Origin: Acidimicrobiia bacterium
GTDB taxonomy: Bacteria; Actinomycetota; Acidimicrobiia; Spongiisociales; JAENVV01
DNA: 45,759 nucleotides
NCBI GenBank assembly: GCA_024637275.1
Contig: JAGXFS010000010.1
Location: 1 to 45,759 of the forward strand
Reading direction: 5' to 3'
Shown here: in pieces, positions 8,739 through 17,337 of the stretch
Numbering within the stretch: position 1 is the first letter of the stretch
Layout of the letters: every line of letters begins with the position of its first letter
Notes under the pieces: generated by a model
Database searches by the model: none
The model's input: only the letters and a program-made list of their open reading frames with translations
Told to the model about the DNA's origin: nothing
Position numbers and translations under genes: made by a program

Positions 8739-9375
8739 TGATCCAACCACTGCCGTCGTTCTGGCCGGCGGCGATGCCGTCCACCTCGACCATATCGAGG
8801 ACATACCAGAGGACGCGTACGTGATTGCTGCCGACTCGGGCCTCGATCAAGCTCGTCGTCTCGATCTCATCGTCGACCTCATTGTCGGCGACCTCGACTC
8901 AGTATCGGCCAGGGCACTGGCAGAGGCGGAGGGCATCCCCATCGAGCAATATCCGACTGATAAGGACTTCACCGACCTGGAGTTGGCTCTCGATGCCGCA
9001 GTCCGACTGGACGCCGATCGCATCATCGTCCTGGGCGGGCATGGTGGTCGACTCGATCACTTCATGGGAAATGCCGCCGTGCTCACCGCACCAGCACTGA
9101 GAAACCGACGCGTCGAATGGCTGGCCGGCTACGCCCATGTGTACGTCGTCAATCGGTGGACTCAGCTACATGGATCCGTCGGAGCAACGGTGAGCCTTCT
9201 AGCCGTCGGCGGCCCAGCCACAGGTGTCGTGACCCAAGGTTTGCGTTGGCCGTTGGAATCCGAAGCGTTGGAGACGTGGCAGGCCCGTGGACTCTCGAAC
9301 CAGTTCAGCTCGCCCGTGGCCACCATCAACCTGACGTCAGGCACCCTCCTGGCGGTCATCCCCGGGGCAATTTAG
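8731..9375 (+). CDS. thiN: Thiamine pyrophosphokinase
   Basis: Transfers pyrophosphate from ATP to thiamine to make the cofactor thiamine diphosphate. The 214-aa protein shows the TPK core: AADSGLDQA, VGDLDSVS, QYPTDKDFTDLELAL and GGHGGRLDHFMGN, which supply the metal- and ATP-binding aspartates and the dimer contact. The C-terminal third (LHGSVGATVSLLAVGG...GLRWPLE) is the beta-sandwich thiamine-binding part. The ATG at 8731 lies inside the end of the S9 peptidase gene (8-bp overlap), so it is the last gene of the lipoprotein-peptidase-TPK unit. It has no thiamine-biosynthesis neighbours, consistent with use on salvaged thiamine. Confidence 0.93.
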   Translation: MLDDPTTAVVLAGGDAVHLDHIEDIPEDAYVIAADSGLDQARRLDLIVDLIVGDLDSVSARALAEAEGIPIEQYPTDKDFTDLELALDAAVRLDADRIIVLGGHGGRLDHFMGNAAVLTAPALRNRRVEWLAGYAHVYVVNRWTQLHGSVGATVSLLAVGGPATGVVTQGLRWPLESEALETWQARGLSNQFSSPVATINLTSGTLLAVIPGAI

Positions 9376-9385
9376 TGGCGTATCG

Positions 9386-10258
9386 CTAGCGAACTACGCA
9401 AGCCTCTTCGTTGGCGAGCAAAGGACGGACGAGCGCCCGCCACGTATCGCCAGCAGATTTGTAAAACGTGGCGGAGTTCGCCCCATCAAACAGGTCCACT
9501 GCCTCGGCCAGGTCGTCGCCGCCGATCTCGAAGCAACGCACATCGTTGAATACGTCCGGGGCTTCTGCGATGTCGCTGAAGGGCCAGTCCACGACCGTGT
9601 TGAGTTCCTCGGCAGGGCCACTCGGCGAGAAGACCACCTGAAGTCGCTCGATTGCGGCCTCCGATGACTCGCCTCCCCGACCGGCTTCGATCGCGTCAGC
9701 TAGTGCCTGGAAATTCGCAACATCGTCGTCGCCTGAATCGATGCCAAAAGCGTAAATCGAATATTGGCTCGTGGTTCCATCAGCATGATGGAGCACAAAC
9801 ACGCTGGTGTCAGCATCGGCCACGGTCTGGTTGGCGGACTCGTTCGATCCTTCGGTCACCCGCACCAGTTCGGTGTTGCTGATGGCTTCGAGCACTGCAG
9901 ACATCTGCGTCTGATTCAGCTGAACCTTCTGGAAGCGGACGAGTTGCCGGCCGGGATACTCAAGGGTCATCGACCCCTCCGAATACAGCTCACCTCCGGC
10001 GGTCAGGACGTAGCGGGGTGCGCGCCCGACGTTGTACTCGACCGGGACAAAACCTCCAACGGACAGCCACTCGAGGAGGACCGCATCAGGGTTGGTTGGG
10101 ACTTCGAAACCCCAGATATCTCCGTCCGGGTCCGAGGGTTGCGTCGTGAGCGTGTCGTCTCCAACCGGCGAGGGATCTGGTTGCCCAACCTCGCCACCTC
10201 CACAAGCCGTCAGGGCGACCAGAACTATCAACACGAGTGCACCATAAGAACGAGTCAT
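9386..10258 (-). CDS. Lipoprotein of unknown function
   Basis: I place the start at the ATG at 10258, giving 290 aa that begin MTRSYGALVLIVLVALTACG, a clean lipoprotein signal with lipobox LTAC. The longer frame to 10345 would run into the acyl-CoA dehydrogenase gene. A Pro/Ser/Asp/Thr-rich linker follows the cysteine. The mature part is acidic and contains a likely disulfide pair near the end (VRCFEIGGDDL and EEACVVR). I do not recognise a domain. It lies downstream of the acyl-CoA dehydrogenase gene on the same strand, 34 bp away, and could share its transcript, but no functional link is apparent. It is convergent with thiN. Confidence 0.8.
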   Translation of the reverse strand: MTRSYGALVLIVLVALTACGGGEVGQPDPSPVGDDTLTTQPSDPDGDIWGFEVPTNPDAVLLEWLSVGGFVPVEYNVGRAPRYVLTAGGELYSEGSMTLEYPGRQLVRFQKVQLNQTQMSAVLEAISNTELVRVTEGSNESANQTVADADTSVFVLHHADGTTSQYSIYAFGIDSGDDDVANFQALADAIEAGRGGESSEAAIERLQVVFSPSGPAEELNTVVDWPFSDIAEAPDVFNDVRCFEIGGDDLAEAVDLFDGANSATFYKSAGDTWRALVRPLLANEEACVVR

Positions 10259-10292
10259 GGTTGTGTGACGCCGGACGCTCCGATTTGGTTCC

Positions 10293-11486
10293 TTAGGAAC
10301 GCGGAACATCTTTCCACGGTGGGTCCTTGTCGACGCGCGGTTCACCCGGCAGCCCGAGTACCCGCTCCCCGAGAATGTTCTTCATAACTTCTGAAGTTCC
10401 GCCTTCAATGCTGTTCGCCCTGGCCCGCAAGAAGGCCCGCTGCACGGTCTGGCCGCTCGCCCCGGCTAGAGACGGCCGGTTGTGCGTATACCCGCCTGGC
10501 AGTACCAGGCCATCGGGTCCCAGCAGCTCAAGCGTGAACTCGGTGATCCGTTTGTTCAAATCTGCCCAGTGCAGTTTCCCGGTTGATCCTTCGGGGCCAG
10601 GAACACCTTTCTTGCGGTGATCGGAAGCCCGCATGTTCGTCAACCGCATCGCCTCGGCTTCCACCCACAGACTGATCAATTTATCCCGTTTGACCCGGTC
10701 GGTGACGCCCAATTCATTGAACACCCGGACGGCGTCGCCGATCGCTCCCGATCCGCGCGGGGTCACGTTCGAACCAATGGCGACCCGTTCGTTCATGAGC
10801 GTGGTGAGCGTAAGCCGCCAACCGTCGCCGACCTCGCCCACCCGGTTGCTGTCGGGAATCCGTGCGTCCGTGAAGTAGACCTCATTGAACTCGGCTTCGC
10901 CGGTGATTTGATAGAGCGGGCGTACCTCTACTCCCGGCGAGTCCATCTCCGCAATGAAGTAGGTCAGCCCTTGGTGTTTAGGGACGTCGGGATCGGTTCG
11001 TGTGACGAGCATCCCCCACTTGGAGACATGGGCGAGCGTCGTCCAAACCTTTTGACCGTTGACGACCCATTCGTCGCCATCGCGCACTGCCCGCATCGAC
11101 AATGAAGCAACATCCGATCCGGATCCAGGCTCCGAGAACATCTGACACCAGATCTCCTCTGCCGTGTACATGGGTCGGAGCCATCGTTCCTTCTGCTCAT
11201 CCGAACCATGCGCTGAGAGAACCGGCCCACCCATGCCAATCCCAAGCAGGTTGATCTGGTAGTTCGAAAACGAGGCGCCGTCGCCGCGGAGCCTGGCGAT
11301 AATGTCCTTCTGGTATTTGGGGCTCAGTCCGAGGCCGCCAAACCCCTCCGAGAAGTGGACCCAGGCGAGTCCCAAGTCATACATCGCACCCCAGAATTCT
11401 GGGCCTTCGCGTTCGGGAGTCCCGGCGAGCAGTTGATCGATGCGTTCGTCGACGAGAGATTGGGCAGCAGCTGTTCCGGTCGACAT
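10293..11486 (-). CDS. Acyl-CoA dehydrogenase
   Basis: A 397-aa FAD-dependent acyl-CoA dehydrogenase, which introduces the alpha-beta double bond in an acyl-CoA and passes electrons to ETF. Visible family segments include FSEPGSGSDVASL and VVNGQKVWTT in the middle beta domain and a C-terminal helical domain ending with SIEGGTSEVMKNILGERVLG, which contacts FAD. Its architecture, with FSEGFGGLGLSPKYQ near the N-terminus, resembles the actinobacterial FadE subgroup acting on bulky or sterol-like acyl chains, but substrate choice is inference. It is 2 bp downstream of the SDR gene at 11489-12394, so they form an operon fitting successive beta-oxidation steps. Confidence 0.93.
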   Translation of the reverse strand: MSTGTAAAQSLVDERIDQLLAGTPEREGPEFWGAMYDLGLAWVHFSEGFGGLGLSPKYQKDIIARLRGDGASFSNYQINLLGIGMGGPVLSAHGSDEQKERWLRPMYTAEEIWCQMFSEPGSGSDVASLSMRAVRDGDEWVVNGQKVWTTLAHVSKWGMLVTRTDPDVPKHQGLTYFIAEMDSPGVEVRPLYQITGEAEFNEVYFTDARIPDSNRVGEVGDGWRLTLTTLMNERVAIGSNVTPRGSGAIGDAVRVFNELGVTDRVKRDKLISLWVEAEAMRLTNMRASDHRKKGVPGPEGSTGKLHWADLNKRITEFTLELLGPDGLVLPGGYTHNRPSLAGASGQTVQRAFLRARANSIEGGTSEVMKNILGERVLGLPGEPRVDKDPPWKDVPRS

Positions 11487-11488
11487 CT

Positions 11489-12394
11489 TTATCCCTTGAG
11501 AGCCTTGAACAACAAGGCCATCTCTTCGTTGTTACTCAAAGGCACGATGTAGTCATCGATATCTTGAATCGTATCCAGATTGGCGTGGATGTCTTCGACG
11601 CTCGGAACTGCGTCCTTGCCTGCGAACCAGCCATCGTTGACCCCGAGGAAGATGCGGGCGTAGCGGCCACCGCCGACCGAGAACACCTGATGCGTGAGCG
11701 TGCAGGTCTCCGAGGCAAGGTATACGACCAAAGGAGTGACCTGCTCAGGATGGACCAGATCGGCCAGCGGCCCCAATAGGTCTTCAGTCATGCGGGTCTT
11801 GGCGACCGGCGCAATCGTATTGACTTTGATGTTGTATTTGACGCCTTCGATGGCCATGACCGAAGCCATCCCCATGAGTCCGGCCTTGGCGGCCCCGTAG
11901 TTCACCTGCCCAAAGTTGCCGAACAGTCCGGACGGCGATGACGTGTTGACTATCCGTCCGTAGCCGCGCTCCTTCATGAGCGCGAAGGCCGGTTGGGCGA
12001 CGTAAAAGGCGCCCTTGAGATGAACATCGAGCACGGCATCAATCTGTTCTGTGGTCATCTTGGCGAACGACGTGTCGCGCAAGATCCCGGCATTATTCAC
12101 CAGGATGTCCACCTGCCCGAAAACGTCGACGGCGGTTTGGACGATGTTGGCTCCACCCTCGGGCGATGAGACCGAATCGTAATTGGCGACGCCCTCGCCA
12201 CCGGCGGCTTCGATCTCCGCAACGACGGCGTCCGCTGCCATCGCCGAACCTCCAGAACCATCGACGGAACCGCCCAGATCATTGACAACCACCCGGGCGC
12301 CGCGACGGGCGAACTCCAGGGCATAGGTTCGACCGAGACCGCCACCGGCTCCAGTGACTATGGCGACCCGATTATCAAAAGTGATGTCGGACAT
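11489..12394 (-). CDS. SDR-family oxidoreductase, probable 3-hydroxyacyl-CoA dehydrogenase
   Basis: The 301-aa protein has the Rossmann motif TGAGGGLGR, the NNAG strand and the catalytic YGAAKAG (Tyr and Lys) preceded by serines at NTSSPSG. The VVNDLGGSVDGSGGS stretch after the second strand is characteristic of the dehydrogenase part of multifunctional enzyme type 2 (HSD17B4-like), which oxidises 3-hydroxyacyl-CoA to 3-ketoacyl-CoA with NAD. The additional 50 residues compared with a 250-aa SDR lie at the C-terminus. Two bases separate its stop from the start of the acyl-CoA dehydrogenase, so the pair is co-transcribed. Confidence 0.9.
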   Translation of the reverse strand: MSDITFDNRVAIVTGAGGGLGRTYALEFARRGARVVVNDLGGSVDGSGGSAMAADAVVAEIEAAGGEGVANYDSVSSPEGGANIVQTAVDVFGQVDILVNNAGILRDTSFAKMTTEQIDAVLDVHLKGAFYVAQPAFALMKERGYGRIVNTSSPSGLFGNFGQVNYGAAKAGLMGMASVMAIEGVKYNIKVNTIAPVAKTRMTEDLLGPLADLVHPEQVTPLVVYLASETCTLTHQVFSVGGGRYARIFLGVNDGWFAGKDAVPSVEDIHANLDTIQDIDDYIVPLSNNEEMALLFKALKG

Positions 12395-12487
12395 ACGACT
12401 GTGGCTCCGATTTCGACGACTCCCCCAGCTTAGCCACGACCAGTTAACCGCCGTTCACAAACGGACGGCTATCGACGAGAGACGTTC

Positions 12488-12865
12488 CTAGAGGAAGCGG
12501 ATCGTCATCGGGTAGCGGTACGCCACGCCTTCGCCGGCCCGCACCCCCGCGATGATTGCCAGGACGATGTCGGCAATGATGACGAGCGGGAACAAGAAGA
12601 AGCCAATGATGACGAACATGAGAATCGCCGAGATCACCATGTAGATGAACATGCTGATCTGAAAGTTGAGCGACTCTTTGGCCTGCTCGGCGATCACGGC
12701 CGACTCATCCTTCTTCATGAACCAGATCACTGCGGGTCCGATAAAGCCAGGGATTCCTGCCAGTACGGAAAGGGTCGAGAAGTGGGACCACATCGACCAA
12801 TCGCGTTCTTCCTTGGTCATGGTGTTGGCAGGCGAGACGACAGATTCGTTGATGTCCATGCCCAT
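12488..12865 (-). CDS. DUF4870 (Tic20-like) small membrane protein
   Basis: Residues W-S-M-W-S-H-F-S near the start, then IPGFIGPAVIWFMKKDES, the conserved EQAKESLNFQISM and two further hydrophobic segments identify the DUF4870 family of small three- or four-helix membrane proteins of unknown function. I chose the ATG at 12865, giving 125 aa; a longer frame to 12943 would leave only 21 bp to the divergent gene. A second ATG at 12859 is possible. It lies 93 bp downstream of the SDR gene start on the same strand, and its promoter must be in the approximately 100 bp shared with the cyclic-nucleotide-binding gene. Confidence 0.85.
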   Translation of the reverse strand: MGMDINESVVSPANTMTKEERDWSMWSHFSTLSVLAGIPGFIGPAVIWFMKKDESAVIAEQAKESLNFQISMFIYMVISAILMFVIIGFFLFPLVIIADIVLAIIAGVRAGEGVAYRYPMTIRFL

Positions 12866-12964
12866 AGAACCTACACCGCCCAAAACGGTTCCGAAGATAT
12901 CCGACGGATTGCCAGGGAAGTAAATAGGCTGGGCGACATTCAAGACCGAGGAGCAGGAAAATCA

Positions 12965-13399
12965 ATGGCCCATTTCAAACGCAAAAGCGACAAGATCGCC
13001 CATATCCAGTCCATCCCGCTCTTCAGCAAACTGTCGCAAAAGGAACTCGCTGAAGTCGCCCGCCATTGCGAAGAAATCCAGGTGAAGGCGAAACAGGTTC
13101 TGGCGAACGAGGGCAAACCAGGGTCAGAGTGTTTCATTGTGGTCTCAGGCGAGATCACCATCCGACGCAACAACCGAAAGCTGGCAACCATCGGCGCGGG
13201 AGGGATTGCCGGCGAAATGGCTCTACTTGACGAGAGCCCGCGATCGGCGACCTTGATTACCAGCGCCGATTCGGACTTGCTCGTCTTCAGTCGGCGCGAC
13301 TTCCGGTTGCTACTCGACGAACTGCCAAGTGTCTCGCGCAAACTGCTGGCGACGTTGTCTGAGCGCCTCCGCGACACCGACAAAGCCTGGGTGGGCTAG
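12965..13399 (+). CDS. Stand-alone cyclic-nucleotide-binding (CRP-like) domain protein
   Basis: The 144-aa protein is essentially one cNMP-binding domain. It shows IQSIPLFSKLSQKELAEVA, the strand LANEGKPGSECFIVVSGEI, and the phosphate-binding cassette region IAGEMALLDESPRSATL, in which Glu and Arg would contact the cyclic nucleotide. There is no helix-turn-helix after the domain: the chain ends about 30 residues beyond the cassette, so it cannot act as an ordinary CRP activator. A plausible role is as a sensor subunit that binds a partner. An AGGA motif 6 bases before the ATG at 12965 supports the start. It ends at a strong bidirectional terminator. Confidence 0.88.
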   Translation: MAHFKRKSDKIAHIQSIPLFSKLSQKELAEVARHCEEIQVKAKQVLANEGKPGSECFIVVSGEITIRRNNRKLATIGAGGIAGEMALLDESPRSATLITSADSDLLVFSRRDFRLLLDELPSVSRKLLATLSERLRDTDKAWVG

Positions 13400-13410
13400 A
13401 CGCATCAATA

Positions 13411-13437
13411 AGTGGGGGCCTAGAGGCCCCCACTTTC
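13411..13437. terminator. Bidirectional intrinsic terminator
   Basis: A perfect 10-bp stem (AGTGGGGGCC / GGCCCCCACT) with a TAGA loop lies between the convergent cNMP-binding and acyl-CoA ligase genes, 12 bases after one stop and about 25 before the other. Short T runs flank it on both strands (TTT on the plus side, TTATT on the minus side), so it can end both transcripts. Confidence 0.85.
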
Positions 13438-13461
13438 AACTACCGACGTTTGGTCGACTAG

Positions 13462-15252
13462 TTACTTCTTCTTGTAGATATCCGCCAGCACATAGCTGTA
13501 TTTGTCGTGCACGACGTTGCGCTTCACTTTCAGCGTTGGGGTGATCTCGCCACCCTCAATGGTGAAGTCGGCAGGCAGAATGCGGAACTCCTTGATCGCT
13601 TCGGCTTTCGATACCGCTCCGTTGGCTTGGATGATCGCTTCCTGAATGGCCTCTCGTAGCTGCGGGTCATCGACGAAGTCTTGAAGTTCACCCTCCTTTT
13701 CGTGCTGTCCCTTCCAGCGTACGAACTCAGCAGGGTCGATGGTGACCATCACCGCGATGAACGGTTGTGCGTCGCCAACAACGACGCACTGGCTGACAAG
13801 CGGGTGGGCCCGCAACCGGTCCTCGAGGACGGCGGGAGCAACGTTCTTGCCGCCGGCCGTCACGATGATTTCCTTCTTGCGACCGGTGATCCGCAGGAAC
13901 CCCTCGTCGTCAAGCGCACCGATATCGCCGGTGTGGAACCAACCGTCGACAATCGACTCGGATGTGGCTGCCTCATTGTTCCAGTAGCCAGAGAAGACGT
14001 GATCGCCGGCAATGAGCACCTCTCCGTCCTCGCCGATTCGGATCGAAACACCCGAAATCGGCTTGCCGACCGTTCCGATCTTCATCGCTCCGTCGCGGTT
14101 GAGGGTGGACCCGGCCGACGTTTCGGTCAGGCCGTAGCCCTCGTACACCTTGATGCCAATGCCCGAGTAGAAGTGTCCGAGACGGTCACCGAGAGGCGCA
14201 CCGCCCGAAATGGCGTGCGTGGCACGCCCGCCCAATGCGGTACGAATCTTGGAGTAGACGAGCTTGTCGAAGATGGCGTGTTTGATCTTGGTGACAATGC
14301 CGACCGAGCCCGTTTCGGTCTGCCGGGCGAAGTCAATCGCCGTTTGAGCCGCCGTGTCGAAGATCTTGCCCTTGCCATCGTCAGCAGCCCGAGCCGCCGA
14401 GCTGTTGTAGACCTTTTCGAACACACGCGGTACAGAAAAGATCCAGGTCGGCTTGACCATTTGGAGCTCTTCCATGAGGTTGGGAATGCCAGTCGAATAG
14501 GCAATCTTTGATCCGGTGTTGACCGACCCAACTTGCACGAGCCGGGCGAAGATATGGGCCAAGGGCAAGAACATCAGTGTTGATGCGCCTGGATACAAAA
14601 CATCGTTGGCGTCTTCAGCGACATTACGGGTGACGAACACGAAGTTGCGGTGCGTCAGGTGACAACCCTTCGGCAGGCCCGTTGTTCCCGAGGTGTACAC
14701 CAGGGTCGCGAGATCTGACTGATCGACCGAGGCACCTCGAGCCATGACATCGTCGTCCGATATGGCAGCGCCTCCTTCGACGAGGGCATCGAGTCCACCG
14801 GAGTCGATCGAGTACACGTTCTCGACGGTTCCCAGAGTTCCCGCTCGCTCATTGAACACAGCAACGAGGTGATCGTTCTCACAAACGATGGCCGTGGCTC
14901 CCGAGTCCTTGACGATCCACTCGACCTGCTCAGCAGAAGATGTCTCGTAGATCGTTACCGTTGCGGCACCGGCCGCCCAGATGGCATAGTCGACCTCGGT
15001 GAATTCGCGGCGGGTAGAAGCGAACAGGCACACCCGATCGCCTTTTTGAATCCCGGCAGCCATGAAACCAGCAGCGATTCGCCTAACGCGGTCCGCCAGT
15101 TCCTTCGTCGAGACGTCGACAAACCCTGAACCATCCCGATATGCCAGAGCGGCACGGTTCGGGTGGGCTTTCTCCGCTGCCCACAGGCCGTCCGGAACTG
15201 TCTCACCTGGATCAATCTGAACCGCGGCTGGACTCGAGTATTCCTGCATCAT
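13462..15252 (-). CDS. Long-chain fatty-acid--CoA ligase (AMP-forming)
   Basis: The 596-aa enzyme activates a fatty acid to acyl-AMP and then acyl-CoA. All ANL-superfamily signatures are present: LVYTSGTTGLPKGC (AMP/ATP loop), YEGYGLTETSA, GWFHTGDIGALDDEGFL with the hinge region, and ITGRKKEIIVTAGGKNVAP. The C-terminal SKAEAIKEFRIL followed by TPTLKVKR carries the usual catalytic lysine region. It resembles FadD15-type ligases of mycobacteria. Two adjacent ATGs (15252, 15249) follow a GGAGG motif at 15254-15258; either may be used. It is the first of the acyl-CoA genes in this part, and supplies the substrate for the dehydrogenases and racemase nearby. Confidence 0.94.
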   Translation of the reverse strand: MMQEYSSPAAVQIDPGETVPDGLWAAEKAHPNRAALAYRDGSGFVDVSTKELADRVRRIAAGFMAAGIQKGDRVCLFASTRREFTEVDYAIWAAGAATVTIYETSSAEQVEWIVKDSGATAIVCENDHLVAVFNERAGTLGTVENVYSIDSGGLDALVEGGAAISDDDVMARGASVDQSDLATLVYTSGTTGLPKGCHLTHRNFVFVTRNVAEDANDVLYPGASTLMFLPLAHIFARLVQVGSVNTGSKIAYSTGIPNLMEELQMVKPTWIFSVPRVFEKVYNSSAARAADDGKGKIFDTAAQTAIDFARQTETGSVGIVTKIKHAIFDKLVYSKIRTALGGRATHAISGGAPLGDRLGHFYSGIGIKVYEGYGLTETSAGSTLNRDGAMKIGTVGKPISGVSIRIGEDGEVLIAGDHVFSGYWNNEAATSESIVDGWFHTGDIGALDDEGFLRITGRKKEIIVTAGGKNVAPAVLEDRLRAHPLVSQCVVVGDAQPFIAVMVTIDPAEFVRWKGQHEKEGELQDFVDDPQLREAIQEAIIQANGAVSKAEAIKEFRILPADFTIEGGEITPTLKVKRNVVHDKYSYVLADIYKKK

Positions 15253-15253
15253 T

Positions 15254-15290
15254 CCTCCGGAAACATGGTGAGCTCTAGGTGCTTATTGTA
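15254..15290 (-). promoter_or_regulatory. Possible -10 element and ribosome binding site of the acyl-CoA ligase gene
   Basis: On the minus strand TACAAT (15285-15290) is a good actinobacterial -10 element, followed after about 26 bases by GGAGG (15254-15258) directly before the start codons. No convincing -35 hexamer is seen at the right distance, so the promoter call is weak; the ribosome site is clear. Confidence 0.35.
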
Positions 15291-15321
15291 GTCGACCCTG
15301 ATTGAGGCCGTCCACGCTGCG

Positions 15322-16464
15322 TCAGGCGATCACTCCGGTGGCCCGGAGGCTCGCAATCGTTGGCGCGTCAAGCCCCAACTCGCTGAGCAGCTCATCGGAA
15401 TCAGCACCAAAATCGGGGGGCGGCGCAGGCGAATCTGCAACCGTTCTACCGAATCGAGGAGCTGGAGCGGGCTGTACGACACCGCCCACCTCGATGAACG
15501 TTCCTCGCTCGACGTTATGAGGATGCGTGGCAGCTTCACCGAGGCGAAGCACCGGCGCTACACAAGCATCGGTACCCTCGAACGCCGTCGTCCACTCAGC
15601 ACGTGAGCGCTCCCGAAACCGGGCAGCGAAGATGCCTGCCAACGCCGGCCAGGCCGCCCGATCGTGTTGACCGGGCAGCTCGGAACCGGTCAAGCCGAGT
15701 CCCTCAATTAATGCCTCATAGAACGCTGGCTCGATCGCGCCGACCGCCATATAACCCCCATCAGACGTCTCATACGTGTCGTACCATGGGGCACCCGAAT
15801 CTAGGATATTGACGCCTTTCGTGTCCAGATCCCAGAGCCCCACCGCGGCCAAGCCATGCATCATCGTCGACAGCACGGCCGACCCGTCAGTCATGGCGGC
15901 ATCGATGACCTGACCGAGGCCCGACTCCCGGGATTCGAGCAATCCACAAACCACCCCGAACGCCAGCAGTAAACCACCACCGCCGAAGTCACCGATGAGA
16001 TTGAGAGGCGGCACTGGCCGATCGTCGACCCTTCCGATCGCTCCGAGCACGCCCGACAAGGCGATGTAGTCGATGTCGTGCCCGGCGGTGGCGCTCAGCG
16101 GTCCCACCTGACCCCAGCCGGTCATCCGGCCGTAGACCAACCCCGGGTTCCGCTCCCAACAAGCATCGGGACCGATCCCCAACCGTTCGGCTACCCCTGG
16201 CCGGAAACCTTCAATGAGGCCATCGGCCGTCTCCACCAGCTTCATGATGATCTCGGTGCCCTCGGGGTCCTTCAGGTCGACAGCGATAGTCCGTCTACCC
16301 CGGTTGAGTACTTGCTGGGACAGTCGGGCGATATCCGTTTGCCCATCGACCCGATCAACGACTATCACCTCGGCGCCCATATCGGCCAGCATCATTCCGC
16401 AAAAGGGCGTCGGCCCGATCCCGGCCAATTCCATAATCCGGTAGCCGACCAGTGGGCCGCTCAC
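15322..16464 (-). CDS. CaiB/BaiF-family CoA transferase, probable alpha-methylacyl-CoA racemase
   Basis: The 380-aa protein follows the class III CoA-transferase fold with the start VGYRIMELAGIGPTPFCGMM typical of alpha-methylacyl-CoA racemase. The residues equivalent to the racemase acid/base pair are visible: His129 in AGHDIDY and Asp159 in LIGDFGGGG, plus a glutamate in VGAIEPAFYEAL. The enzyme inverts the 2-methyl centre of branched acyl-CoAs so that they can enter beta-oxidation. Its start overlaps the stop of the following upstream SDR gene by 4 bp, so the two are coupled. Together with the ligase this suggests use of methyl-branched or sterol-side-chain acids; the true substrate is unproven. 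Confidence 0.9.
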   Translation of the reverse strand: MSGPLVGYRIMELAGIGPTPFCGMMLADMGAEVIVVDRVDGQTDIARLSQQVLNRGRRTIAVDLKDPEGTEIIMKLVETADGLIEGFRPGVAERLGIGPDACWERNPGLVYGRMTGWGQVGPLSATAGHDIDYIALSGVLGAIGRVDDRPVPPLNLIGDFGGGGLLLAFGVVCGLLESRESGLGQVIDAAMTDGSAVLSTMMHGLAAVGLWDLDTKGVNILDSGAPWYDTYETSDGGYMAVGAIEPAFYEALIEGLGLTGSELPGQHDRAAWPALAGIFAARFRERSRAEWTTAFEGTDACVAPVLRLGEAATHPHNVERGTFIEVGGVVQPAPAPRFGRTVADSPAPPPDFGADSDELLSELGLDAPTIASLRATGVIA

Positions 16465-17264
16465 CGGCCAGATACCCGATCAGCTGCCTCGGCTAGCCGG
16501 GCCGCCCGCCGATGCAGGATGGGAGCTTGTTCGGCATGGGTGAGCACATAGGGCTCATTGTTCTCGATGGCCCCAACGACCAGATCAGCCACCTCTTCGA
16601 CGGTGACTACTCCCCCGACCAGATTGTCCGTGACATCGGGCGCCGGCACATCATTGCGGAGATCGACCGGTCGCATGCGTGACGAGTTCTCACTGATGGG
16701 CGTGTCTACGACCATCGGGCACAGCACGGTCACCCCGATCCCGTGCGGGGCCAGTTCCCGACGGAGAGACTCCGAGAGACCGACCACGGCGAATTTTGAC
16801 GCGCAATAGACGCTGAGGTTCTCCATACCGATCAGACCGCTCATCGACGCGGTGTTGACGATGTGACCCGAGCCCCGACCGGTCATGGCCGGCACGAACG
16901 CCCTGAGACCATTCACCACTCCCTGAAAGTTGACCCCCATAGTGAAGTCCCAATCGGCGACCGTTGCACTTACAAACGGCCCAAACACGGCCACTCCGGC
17001 ATTGTTGAACAACAGGTCACACCCGCCGAGTTCCCCTTCCACAAAGTCAGCGAGCGCCGCCAAAGACTCAACGTCCGTGACGTCGGTAACCCGTCCGTGT
17101 GCGCTGATACCTTCAGCTGCCAAGTCGGAAACTCGCCCATCGAGTGCGCCGGCGTCAAGATCCGCAAGCACGACTGTCGCGCCAAGGCGCCCAAGTGTGC
17201 GACCAATGCCGAGACCAATTCCGCTCGCCCCGCCGGTGATGACCGCAGTCTGACCTTCGAACAT
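16461..17264 (-). CDS. SDR-family oxidoreductase
   Basis: The 267-aa protein has TGGASGIGLGIGR for NAD(P) binding, NNAGVAVFG, the catalytic serine in NTASMSG and YCASKFA with Tyr and Lys. Asp in VVLADLDAG after the second strand favours NAD(H). The C-terminal part (ENNEPYVLTHAEQAPILHRRA) is a lid of the type found in actinobacterial SDRs of lipid metabolism. It is the first gene of the pair with the CoA transferase (4-bp overlap). Substrate not identifiable. Confidence 0.9.
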   Translation of the reverse strand: MFEGQTAVITGGASGIGLGIGRTLGRLGATVVLADLDAGALDGRVSDLAAEGISAHGRVTDVTDVESLAALADFVEGELGGCDLLFNNAGVAVFGPFVSATVADWDFTMGVNFQGVVNGLRAFVPAMTGRGSGHIVNTASMSGLIGMENLSVYCASKFAVVGLSESLRRELAPHGIGVTVLCPMVVDTPISENSSRMRPVDLRNDVPAPDVTDNLVGGVVTVEEVADLVVGAIENNEPYVLTHAEQAPILHRRAARLAEAADRVSGR

Positions 17265-17337
17265 CTCTACCTTCCATCGACCAACCGACGCTAGCCGACG
17301 CGCGGGCCATCAACTAGCGTCCGGGAGGGAGGCAGCC

